NCBI GenBank assembly: GCA_023055505.1
Contig: JALIRH010000007.1
Location: forward strand, 18,345,152-18,409,151
Source of the DNA: Callipepla californica brunnescens
Lineage: Eukaryota; Chordata; Aves; Galliformes; Odontophoridae
Direction of reading: 5' to 3'
DNA length: 64,000 nucleotides
Under the pieces are notes generated by a model, which saw only the letters and a list, made by a program, of their open reading frames with translations, did not search any database and had not been told where the DNA came from. Below are positions 12,714-23,405 of this stretch, in pieces. Position 1 is the stretch's first letter, and each line of letters begins with the position of its first letter. The position numbers and the translations under genes were made by a program.

Positions 12714-14760
12714 TTGGTGTTCTACACAGATAATGATGGAAGTCTAACAAGCTTTGAAGCACTAAGATTTCCAAATAAGTCCTCTGCACATTAGTGAATC
12801 AACTTCAAGGCCATTAAGATCTGGAGAAACTGCAGAAATAAGTATGCAGAGAATATCTTTTCCAATTTTCTTAACAACCTGGTCCTCTGAAATCCTGTTT
12901 GCCATGTCCATGCTAGTCTGCACTTGAGCTTCTACTTATTTTTCTTCTTTGCAACATGCACCCCTTCAACAGCTGTTCTTTCTTCACTTCTCATTGAATT
13001 TTTCCCCTTCAGCCCTAAGAGTGGCTTCCCACAATGCCACACTGTCAAGGGCAAGAGGTTGTTCAAGACAATCCCTTCGAACGTTACTCAAACTTGGTAG
13101 TACTTTAATAAAGAATGTTTCTAGTCAAAATGCTGATACTAGCCTTCTACTGAGGAATAAATTTGGTATGAAGTTGCTAGTGGATAAATGGCAAAGTCAG
13201 CATGACCTTCTTGGTCCAAAACACAGAAGTTATACACAGTGAGGGAAAGCAAATCGAAATGTTTCAAATGGAGAAAGGAGAAAAACTTACCTATTTTCTG
13301 ATGTCTATTTATAAAGCAAAACACACTTCATCATTGCTCTTCTATTTGTGATACAAGATGTAAAAGCCCTCCAGAGACCAAACCTGGAAAGCCTTCAGGT
13401 CTGCACCACCCCAAGATGTGGTATGTTGCTGTTCTACCAGACAAAGCTTTGACATTTAAAAACAAAACAATCTAATGTTAACTTCAGGTAAAACACAGCG
13501 CCTCAAACACATTTCTAGTAAAAGGATCTCACTTCTCAGCGGCACATGTGTTAGCAGGAGATTTTCTGTTACTGGTCCAGTGGAGGGCAGCAAAATATTT
13601 ACTAAAGAGATTCCTCGTTTAATAGCCTCATCATGGAGTTCTTGCAACAAATGACTTCATAAAGACTTTGGAAAAGTCCACTACTTCTTTGTTTGGCATA
13701 CAAGATCTTACGTGTTTATTTTAGTTGAAAGTAAGTTTTTAAGGCGTTGGAGCCTATTTTTCACATCAGAGATTGTGCCTTAAACCAAACAATGCTTCCT
13801 GTATAAATAACACTGTGGTGCTCCCATTCTTTCCAGCGCTAATGACATCCACAGTGGGATAAGGAGGGTGGTAGCACTCTGCCTCGCAGCTCTTCTCTGG
13901 AAAGCATGCATAAATTTGCCAGCGGTTCAGATCCAACTTCGTATCTCCAGCGCAGCACTATTGGCACACCATCATCTTGCATCATTCACTTGCTATGAGC
14001 GCATGTTATCTCAGCTTTTAGTTTAATATAAAGGGGAGTCAGCAATACTAATGGAGTTTGGAGTCTGTGTCCTAAGCTGGTAGCCAAATTTAAGAAGGAA
14101 AATATTTTAATGTGCTTGTTAATGGACTTTATACAACTCTCTTTAGTAGAATCTGAATTTCAAATATATTAATTTTACAGGGATGTTTCATGAGAAGTTA
14201 CTGATAATAGCCTTCCACATAGGAACAGACTGACTGCAGAAAGACTGCAGATAATAAAGTACAGAAGGACGAAAAGTCCTCAGTCTAAATCACAGGAGCT
14301 GTAAAAGGTTTTAAACTCAGGAGTGCACAAGTGGTTTATAGTCCATAAAGAGCAGGCGCCCTTTAACAAATGTTTGGGGCACTCTCCTGGAAATGAGATT
14401 TCCTACTGATTTTTATGGGAGAAGACAGAACAGAGAGTCCCACGTAATGATCTGGATCACAGACGGAGTGAAGGAGGCTGGCTGGCACCTGCTGGTTCCC
14501 TGTGTGGAGCTGTCGGTACCTGTGGCACGACATGTCCACTGGCTGGAGCAGGGAGCAGACACCCAAGTCCCAGGGGTGACATCTGTGTGATGCCCCCGAG
14601 CAGCCAGCTCTGGGGCTCGTGCTGCAATACTGAGGGGCACAAAGGAACACGCACAGGGAACGATGCAAATGTTACACTGAGAAATTAGAGTCCTGGCAAA
14701 AGCCAGTGTTTTAGAGTATAGCAGAAGTAAAAAGCTATCAGGTAGCTGGGTGCGGGTATG
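12714..14760. other. Intergenic DNA, no gene recognised
   Basis: No coding signal. The stretch around 13,760-14,030 is less AT-rich than its flanks and free of recognised repeats; it could be a conserved non-coding element, which only alignment could show. A GC-richer patch at 14,440-14,640 has overlapping minus-strand frames without family resemblance. Confidence 0.5.
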
Positions 14761-15272
14761 TAGCAGCTCCAAAAGTAATGTCTCCTATTAATTTTGATGC
14801 AACATACCCTAAGAGCTCAATAATAGTATTTGGTAGAGCAAATTCTCAGCTACTGAACACTATTTTTCAACATTGTCACCACTGTTAACTATTGCCAGTG
14901 ATGAACAAGAGCCTGCATGCTGTGCTTGTCAAAATCTGCACTAGGGGAGGTGACCACCATCACTGTCACCACCACTAAAACACACCACCCACCTCCTCAC
15001 TGCGCTCACATGCACTGCTTGCTCTCCATCAACAGTCAGCAAATGTTGATGAATGTCAGTGGGTGCAATCTTTTCTGCATGGAGGCATTCACTTACACAC
15101 CTTTGCTTCATCTGCTCTTCCATGTCAGTTGTCATTTCGTCAGAGTGCCCCTCTGCTGCCACACAGCAACAAAATGGAATGGAATATTGGTGGGAAGGTT
15201 CATCTTCTATTCCTATATCACCGGTCTCTGCCTCTGATGTTGTGGGCCAGCATAGGACAGGGTGGCCTTTGC
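14761..15272 (-). mobile_element. Galluhop-type mariner remnant with transposase N-terminus
   Basis: The left end CAGCTCCAAAAGTAATG, next to a TA, is a typical end of the avian Galluhop (Mariner1) element. On the minus strand, 15,162-14,941 encodes a 73-codon frame with MKQRCVSECLHAEKIAPTDI and VSAVRRWVVCF, the N-terminal helix-turn-helix DNA-binding part of mariner transposases. The catalytic DDE/D part is absent, so the copy is non-autonomous. The right end is degenerate and its position (near TAGGACAGGG) is approximate. Confidence 0.85.
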
Positions 15273-15615
15273 AAATTTATAAACTGTCAAAAATAGGAGT
15301 TTCACTGCATTTCTTATGAAGATATTGTTAGCTCTGTGTACAGGCAGATATGTGGGTGTTTGACTGCAGACAGTGAAAGCAAAGAAAATCATCACACAAC
15401 GAAAGTGCAGTTTGAATTGTGAAGAGCAAGGACAGCAGCTGAAGGATGCAACAAGCTAACCAGGGCTTTCCTGTAGAATTATCATGCAACAAAGTCCAGA
15501 TTGTTTGCAGCTGGTTCTTTAGGGCAGGTATAAATATAACTCAGGGAAAATACAAATTAGATAGATCTCTTAGTGAGAGGTGGGATTTCAAACAGGAAAA
15601 AGAAAGCACTGATGG
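15273..15615. other. Short spacer between mariner remnant and solo LTR
   Basis: No recognised gene or repeat in about 340 bp. Confidence 0.6.
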
Positions 15616-15620
15616 AGAGC
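15616..15620. repeat. Target-site duplication, left copy (AGAGC)
   Basis: The five bases directly before the LTR start, identical to 16,195-16,199. Confidence 0.8.
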
Positions 15621-16194
15621 TGTCATGGTTTTATGATTTTTGGTACTGGTATTCCACATCATAACATCATGTATTGCATTAAGAGTTAAAGAGCTAATAC
15701 TCCAGCTCCATAGATCATTGATAATTCCAGGTATACCTGTCTCAGAAGAGAAGAAGAACTACATTCCCCAGAGGACTTTGCGATGCTTTGTATTTTTACG
15801 TGTTTTCCGCTCAGAGGGAACAGATAAAAACCCTCAACGGTCAGGGGACACTCTCTTTCCTTCGGGATCGACTCAGCAGTGGGTGCTCGCTGCTGTATCG
15901 CCTTCAGCGTTAGCGTAAGGCCTTCGGTTTATCGGACACTCTCTCTTGCTCATTTTATTTGATTCATTAGCCTCAATTCCAATTATATTGTATTATATTG
16001 TGTTATTTTACTTTCTGATATCTTATTTAGTAAATTAGCTTTCCTCCTCAGATCGTTGCCGCTGTTTTGTTTCTGGGCCCATCTCCTTTTTCCCTTTTCC
16101 TTTTTCCCTTCCCCTTTCCTGGGGCGTGGGTCCGTGGGTCCCCCGCACCAATCGTCGCGGAACCGGGCCGATCCAGCCCGGTAAACCGTTGACA
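15621..16194 (+). mobile_element. Solo LTR of an endogenous retrovirus
   Basis: A 574-bp segment begins TGTCATGG and ends CGTTGACA, giving a perfect 5-bp terminal inverted repeat (TGTCA/TGACA). It is flanked on both sides by the same 5 bases, AGAGC (15,616-15,620 and 16,195-16,199), so the target-site duplication is intact. A TATA-like GATAAAAA lies at 15,823-15,830. The right part is pyrimidine-rich, then GC-rich. There is no internal viral sequence next to it, so it is a solo LTR left by recombination. A 5-bp duplication fits ERVL or some other avian ERV classes; the family is not settled. Confidence 0.85.
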
Positions 16195-16199
16195 AGAGC
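16195..16199. repeat. Target-site duplication, right copy (AGAGC)
   Basis: The five bases directly after the LTR end, identical to 15,616-15,620. An intact pair indicates that the insertion has not been rearranged. Confidence 0.8.
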
Positions 16200-19100
16200 A
16201 GAATTTTATGCAGCATTATTCCCAAATTAATAAACTCATGGAGTAGGATAGTAGATATTTCAATAGAAAACAAATTAGCAACTTCCTCTTGGAGCTGGAT
16301 GATTGATCCGTAATAAATACTTAACTAGATTGGATGTAGCTGTATCTAGCACATGCTGACTAGTTACAATGCACAATGTACTTGTGCATGCATGTAAGTT
16401 CTATTTTATGCTCCCTCTTGGTGTGTTAAACTGTTTTCATTGATACATGCTGTAGTAAATGTAATTTGCCCAGAAAGCAAGCATCAGCACCGGAATGGAA
16501 ATCCTGTAAAAGAAATCCTCTGCTTTACTATCTTCTGCTTTACTGTATGCAAAGACTGACTGGGACAGAGTAACTGACACAAACCATGCAGATTCTAGAA
16601 GGTCATAAAGTTCTGCTGAAGACCAAGAGCACAGTCAGTGTGTGCTTCATCTAACGCAATTGTTCTAAACTGGAAAACATTGATATTATTTCTAAAGCAT
16701 ATGGAGCAGTCTTAAGTGGTTGTTTACAGTAGAATTAATTTATGTGGAACCTGATCAGATGGAGATATTGAAAGGAACAGAGCCGGAAAAGTGAAACAAT
16801 AGCAAAAAGAAGGAGTGGCCCAATGCACACAATAAGCAGGTTCACAGCTGCTAAGAAATCTCTCATGGACCCTGCTCTCTGGAACAAACCTCCTTCACGA
16901 AGGTTGTCCAAGAGACACCAGTACAAACACTTGAGCAGGTCCTTCCTTTCCAGGTTTGTTGGTTTCCCATCAGGTCTGAAAAAAAACGCCCTGTCCTGCT
17001 CACAGCACGTTCCCTCAGCTCCTGCTGGGAGGTTTTTTGTCCAATTATTTTTGTCATGACACCACGTAGCTGGGTTGGCACAACAGCTCTGACCTGAGAT
17101 ATGGCAAATCTGCTGTGTATGGGCTTTAAAGCTTATCAGGGAGCAGTAGGCCTGGCAGGCCCAGCACACATAAAGCAAATTCTAAAAGCATTAGCTGCTG
17201 TAGACCATCAACCTCGCATCACAGACTTACTTGTATTTCTACCTGGGAATTTCCAGGCATAGACACAGATTATCTGCCAAGAGTCTCTCTGATGTAGCTA
17301 TCACGGTAACTGTGGTTGTAGAAAACATAATAGAACAAGAAGTATCATCAAAGGTAATGCAAGTGTGGCTTATACTCTTTTCCTGCAGTAAAAGATGAAG
17401 ATCGTTGGGAAAAACAATATAGCTGTATCTTAATGAGAAGCTCATGGAGAGCTCAGAAATAGGCAAAGTAAAGCACATCATGAACTTGTTGGACGCTTGG
17501 GCAAGGCAACAGGATTTTGTTCAGAAAAACAGGTTGCCTGTATGGCAAGGGAATATCCAGTAGGGTCAAGGACAGTGAGGTCTCACCAGGAAGTAAGGGA
17601 GACAGCCAGAGCTCCTGCCTTGGTGGAGTAGCACCTTCCTGCTGTGGGCTCCATTTCCTCCTGAACACGAATGGCAAAAGCTGCAGCTGGGAGAAAGAGA
17701 AGCAGCTTGCCAAGCACGGGAGTGAATGATGGCTGGAAAAGAGGCACCTTGCAGCTGGGACAAATAATGCGCGTATGTGCAAGAAACCAAGAATCCCCAC
17801 AGCAGGGTGAGCAGAGAAGCAGCAGACAATGCCAGCTCTGCAGGGGGCACGTGTGCTAAATTACTGCCCCAGCCTTAAGGAGGAGGGAGGCTGAGATGCT
17901 TATCTAACTGCTTTTGTATAGGCTTGCGATCTGCACTGAAGAATGGCTCCTTTGTCTCGCCCTCTGTCTGAGGCTAAAAGCCATGCAGCATGCAGCCAGA
18001 TGGCCAGGACAGACTGAGGACCGAGGGGAAAAAGGAGGAAAGCTTCTTTCCTTAAATTTGTACTGATCCCTGAGGCTTAGAGAACAAAAGTCCATGGAGC
18101 GCATAGCCTCAGGGGATGATTTAGAGGCTGAGGTTCTCAGAGGCTTGCAAGGAACGATGCGGATGTACCTACCTGATGTGACACATACTGTCTTAGCTGC
18201 TCAGATTTGTCTTACAAGATATGCGTGCTTTCGAAGTGCAGCTGGTGAATGGGATCTCCATTCGCTTAACATGCCATGTGCATACCAGCAGCAAATCTGG
18301 TTGCAAAGAAAGCCCAAAAACCTTCTGGTCCTCAGAGAGCGCTTACTCAGGGAGCTTCCCAAAATAGAAACTACAGAGCTGTGCCAGAGGGAGTGAGGCA
18401 GCGTAACCAAGAAAATGGATGAAAAACAAGTGCTGAGCAACAGAGAGGTATTTTGTATTAAGCCTGCCAAATGGATTATTTATACTCTAATCTGCTGCTG
18501 CTGGTATGACTGAGCCCCTCTGAAGGAAAGTTGCAGGCAACTTCTCCTGATTATTCAGTGAAGCAGATAAGCTCACACCTTAAAGCAGCTCTTCCAGCCT
18601 TTCATTCCCTTCCTACGTATATGGATTTCAAAATAATTCTTAAGGAAAGCAGAAGGTGGCAGTCCACAAAGAGATGTCCTGGGAACAGTGAGACATCAAG
18701 ACCGTCTAGACTGTAAGCTGACCTTGAGCAAAAAAACTATACCAAGCACTGAAAGCGTGTACCTCCAAGAAAGTTGACCATGATATGAAATGCTGATTGA
18801 GAGGACCTGACAGCCTGGACAGGAGTGGGAATTGCCAAAGAGCTCTTTGTTTGCCGAGGGTTGTCAGTGAAAGGTGGGCAAGGGCATACCCATATGCAGG
18901 ACAGGATGCTCCAGTTAATGAGAGCGAAGCGCCCTGATGTGCGCATGCAAAGACTGTCAAGGAAATATTAGCAGTAAGACCTGTACAACAGTCTTTCTCG
19001 TTACAATCTGTTTCTGGTTGGTTTTATACCTTTGAAGAACAGACGAAAAGAGAAAGAAGCTGGATTCAAGAAGTCACCTTACTCACTCCAACACAGGTCA

Positions 19101-19540
19101 CTTACTTCTACTGTGAGCAGCAGCATCTTTGACCAGCAGCACGCACAGTGCTGACCCCTCCCCAGGCCCAAGGCCTGCACCCAGCTGCAAAGGCCTTGAA
19201 CCCATCTTCTGCTTTACCACAAAGCAGCTGTGGCTCCCCAAGTGACTGGAAAGCACGTAGCCCTGCCTTTCTCTCATTACCTCTGTGTCATGGCAGAAGA
19301 ATGGTCACCCTCAGTAATCTCCATAAGAGACTACACAGCTCACCACAGCTCATCACTGAATCGAGCCATTCCAATCAGACCTTGCATATGTATAAATTTA
19401 TACACATAGCACACATGTTTGTGTGTCTATATGCACAGCTATTTATTTTAAAGATGGTGGGATCCTATCTTCCACTTCTCCTTTCAGGAACCTCTAGTAC
19501 TTTACTATGCTTACCATTAGAATGTTTTCTTTTTCCCTAA
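16200..19540. other. Intergenic DNA, no gene assigned
   Basis: Mixed composition, with GC-richer parts at 17,500-18,100. A 147-codon minus-strand frame (17,178-16,735) ends in a hydrophobic, membrane-like stretch (LLIVCIGPLLLFAIVSLF), but I can assign no family and the length is within chance. Confidence 0.5.
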
Positions 19541-19830
19541 AGTTTAATAGAAATCGCCCTGTTTTAAGATCATTACTTCTTGTGTCTTCCCTGCTGGAAC
19601 AAAGAAATTATTCCCTTCCTCCCTACAGCATCCTTCAAAATACTTTAACAAACACTGTTATCACACCTCCCCTCAGTCTTCATCCCTCTAGACTAAACAA
19701 CCCCAGTGCCTTCAGCTCATGGGGCATGGTTTTTTAAAGCTCTGTCATTCTTTGGCTTCTGGACTCTTTCCGATGGTCCACATCTTTCTTGAAAGTGCAG
19801 TGTCCACAGAATCACATCTGAAACTTCACC
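19541..19830 (-). mobile_element. Old CR1 fragment
   Basis: CCTCCCCTCAGTCTTCATCC, CTAGACTAAACAACCCCAGT and CTGGACTCTTTCCGATGGTC follow the interior of ancient CR1 elements in reverse orientation. Divergence is high, so the ends are approximate. Confidence 0.7.
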
Positions 19831-21835
19831 ATGATAAATACAGAACTAGTTACTCCAAGGCTCTAATTATGCAGCACTCCTAACTTTACATCTCAGTGGT
19901 AGCATTGCACTTTTAAACTTTTTTTCATGTTTTCCTCAGGAAAAACACAACCAAGGATGTTACTGAGATAGCTGGAGACTACAGTGCAGATTCCCAAAGC
20001 AGGAGCCCGATGGCTCTCCTCTTGTTAAAAATTCTGTCAAGTGAAAATCTAAAGAAGAAGAAGTACAAATAAAATTGTTTATAGACATGCAGATGTACTC
20101 TGGAACAGGTACCTCACAGTTACTTCATGAAGGAAAGCTCTAGACTATTAAAAAACTGTCACCATTATTCTAACAGAGAATAAAATAATTCTTGATTTAA
20201 GACCAATGTGTAATTGTTTGCTTCTTCTGATTATCTAATGAACTCTGACTGACATTTCAGATATCTTCTTTCTGCTCCATCTTGCAGTTGTTTGCCACAG
20301 TTAGGCATGAAATTTAGCATCCAGATGCACTTTTAAAGTATGGCTTATGATTGTCTACAAAACTTTTTTCCGGGAAGTATCTGATACACACAATCTGGTA
20401 TTGTAGTCCCTCCAGAGAGTTCAGCTCTGTGATAAAAGCTTTTAAGGTTTCCCCCTTTTTTTTACTTTCTTCTGATCCGCCTCCAAAATGTCATAATTTA
20501 TGGGGAGGTTAGTGTGTCAGTCCATATAGAATGTCTAATAAGCAACCTCACATTAGGTAGACCAAGATTTCCTTTGCTACTAATTCTGCAACACTTAGAA
20601 AATTACCTATATTTCACTTCCTAAAATATCTTCATTTGCCTCTACGAAAGGAAAGATCTCCCACTGAACTGCTCCAATTTGTCAGCAAAATCGTTGGTGA
20701 TTTTGCACCAGGTTTGTAAGCTTTTCATTCTTTCATTCACCATGCATCTCTTTCCATCTTAGTTCCTTGATATCTGCCCTACTTTCTTTCTGGTCTTGTT
20801 CATATTTATGATCTTGCTGGTCTTTATTCCATTTCTAAGCAGAGATAAATGAGGAACCTGAGTCAGTGTTTGGAATTAGCAAACAGGTGGGTTAACCACT
20901 GTTGAAGGAAGATCCTTGTGGGAGGGAGAGGTATGTACCTGCATTAGTCATGCCATGAACATCAACGCTCTTTAACAACTAATTTGTACCAGACTACTCC
21001 AGGAGCGGGTTAGATTTCTGCTTTTAAATGACTGCATACCTTTGTGCTCCAGATTTAGATCCTGGCACAGTTACAAGCTTTATGATCTCTCTTTCTAATA
21101 TTAGCTGTTTCCACATTTTAGAGAAATCCATGAAGTTCACACAAAACATACAAAGATCATTCAAAATCAGAGCACGCTCTAGCCTGCAGGGAGCACCATA
21201 GTGGGAAACCCACCTACATCTTATGCTTAATACAGGGGACTTGCAATAATCCAAAGTTAGACACAAAGGATAGTGCTTTACATTCTCAGACACAACTGAT
21301 CCTCCTAGAATCTAGCTAAAGGAAAACAAAACCAAACCAGTAAGCGGAAAGCTCTTTTTTCCTTCTAAGTTGAATGTCCACCACACAGAGAGGCAGGCAT
21401 CCATGTTGAATAAACAGCAGAATAAAACTTTCTGCAGTCAGCACACAGTATCAAGTCTCCTCTCACATTTTACATAATTAAAATCAACTTCATCTAAGGA
21501 AATCAGTGACTCCTCAGAATAATGAAGAACCTAAGTAGTGTATGTTTGGGCAGAAGGAAGAGCTAGAAGGAAGAGATGAAAGGAGCTTGTTGTGTAGACA
21601 CCCAAATGGCTTGTGGAGCTGGCTGCAGCTCAGCACTGATGAGCCCTGTCAGCTCCTTCAGCATCACAAGTGTGTGTGGCCACCCAACAGCTGGCAGTGC
21701 CCTCAGGCAAACATACCTAGCATACTATAAGTGTGTCGGTGCAACACCCAACTAGCTCTGGGCAGAAGCTGAGGTGTGGATGGGGTGATGAGTGCTGCCC
21801 ACAGAGGAGCAGTTTTGTACAAGCCTCAGCAACCT
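19831..21835. other. Intergenic DNA, nothing recognised
   Basis: AT-rich with frequent stops. No repeat or coding pattern seen. Confidence 0.6.
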
Positions 21836-22058
21836 TTACACCCATCCTGGTTTGGCTGAGATAGAGTTAATTTTCTTCGTAGTAGCTCCTATGGTGCAAT
21901 GTTTTGGGTTTGTAATAAAAGCAGTGCTGATACGCCCACGTTTTTGTTGTTGCTGAGCAGTGCTTACATAGAATCAAGGTCTCTTCAGTTTCTCAAGCTG
22001 TCAGGGAGTGAGCGTGTGAAGCATGCTGCTAAGCTGCCTACTGGGTTAAGCCACAACA
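21836..22058 (+). mobile_element. Internally deleted retroviral LTR
   Basis: The left part (CATCCTGGTTTGGCTGAGAT, then AGAGTTAATTTTCTTC and TAGTAGCT) matches the opening of a common avian ERV LTR as I remember it. From about 22,010 the sequence GGGAGTGAGCGTGTG through GGGTTAAGCCACAACA matches the closing part of the same LTR type. About two thirds of the usual LTR interior is missing between them. I see no target-site duplication, and the outer borders are approximate. Confidence 0.65.
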
Positions 22059-23074
22059 CCACTCTGTCCCAGTCAGTGTCCAGGAAAGCTGTAGCCCTGC
22101 AGCCAGCTTAGGGGTTGTTAATGTTGGAGGACAACAAAGGAAGAACTGACCTGCTTCTCGGCCTGAAAGCTGCTGTTCATGCTGCTGTACCCCCACTACT
22201 AAGCTTCTTCAAAGGCAGTAAGTATATCAACAGCAAAAAACGAAACCCAGAACTGCCTGGACAACTGAGGGTGTCAACAGCACCAGAAGATGCAATTTTC
22301 CATCTTGTAGTTCAACATTTCTACCCAGCACCTACAGTGTAGGGCAGCCAGCATGAAGCACTGCTTCCCAGGAGCAATCAATGGTGTAGCATAAAGCAGT
22401 ATTGCACTCAATCCTGTGATCCAAATTCTTCGTTGTTCTTGGAAAACACACCAGCACACCATGGAAGCAGCTGTTCTAATTGCTTCCTTTCATTACCATC
22501 TATGGATGCTTCTGTCAAGCTAACCTCCTTTACTGACTGGATTCTTTACAGCTTGTGACCCTCAGCCTTTTGAGAGGGTTTGAGGCACCAGCTACATTGT
22601 CCACTTCCCACAGTCTATTTTCTACCACTCTCTGCCCATGTCATTCACATAAGTGAGTGACCATTATTTTTATTCAGCTCACCAGGCTTTTTGTTTTGTT
22701 TTGTTTAATTTCTACTAGGAACGTTTCATAGTTGGTGTGTTAGATATAGCAGAGAAAGCTTCAAGTTCATAACAGCCATGTCCTTTCTTATTCCCATTAC
22801 TCGATCTTGTTTTTATCAGTAATCAGTACCTAAACAATGTTTAGCAGTATATCTGTGACACCTGTAGTGAGAAATCACTCCACATGCAACATCATTAGAA
22901 ATAGCAGCAGCATTAAAGTAGAAATGGTGCAGAATTAGGTCATCTGCTGAGCACAGAGCTGAATCCAACAGTTACTGTTGTTGCCAATGATAAATAATCA
23001 GCCATCAAAATCTATTTAGTAGAATTTTTCTATCCCCTAAGCTCTCATTGCCACAGCCCTCCTCCCTCATTTTG
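22059..23074. other. Intergenic DNA between LTR remnant and THOP1-like fragment
   Basis: Nothing recognised. I looked here for the next peptidase exon, with HEFGH on the minus strand, and did not find it. Confidence 0.55.
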
Positions 23075-23405
23075 GCTTTCCCAAGCCCTCACCATGGGTA
23101 CAGGTCCAGGTAGAGCTTGCTGGTCATCTCCTCACAGGAGGTGTATAAAGGATGTGTCATTCTCAAACTCTCTCTTCCAGATGGAAAGCGAGCCCCAGTA
23201 TCTCATGGTAAATGGCTAGCAGGCCCATGGTGACCACCAGCAAATTCTGGTCCACAGTGCAGTTGATCTCCTTCATCTGGTTCATGTAGCACACATCCCA
23301 GGCACTGATGCTGTTGTTGAACTCAAGACATCTTGCACCATTTCTTTTCCAGGTCCAGGATCAGAGCCCATTCCTCCTCCCTGAGGGGTTTCAGCTTCTT
23401 GGTAA
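23075..23405 (-). pseudogene. Thimet oligopeptidase (THOP1)-like broken gene fragment
   Basis: Minus-strand translation with frame changes gives KKLKPLREEEWALILDLEKK, then SISAWDVCYMNQMKEINCTV joined to DQNLL, then VVTMGLLAIYHEILGLAFHL, then SKLYLDLYP. This follows the M3 metallopeptidases THOP1 and neurolysin just before their zinc-binding HEFGH region, and it is closer to THOP1. It is broken by an in-frame TGA after WCKMS, a deletion of about six residues between DQNLL and VVT, and further stops after LEERV. The similarity ends at LYP, where a donor-like GTGAGG follows. That favours a duplicated exon-plus-intron fragment over a processed copy. No HEFGH-containing exon was found nearby. Confidence 0.72.
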
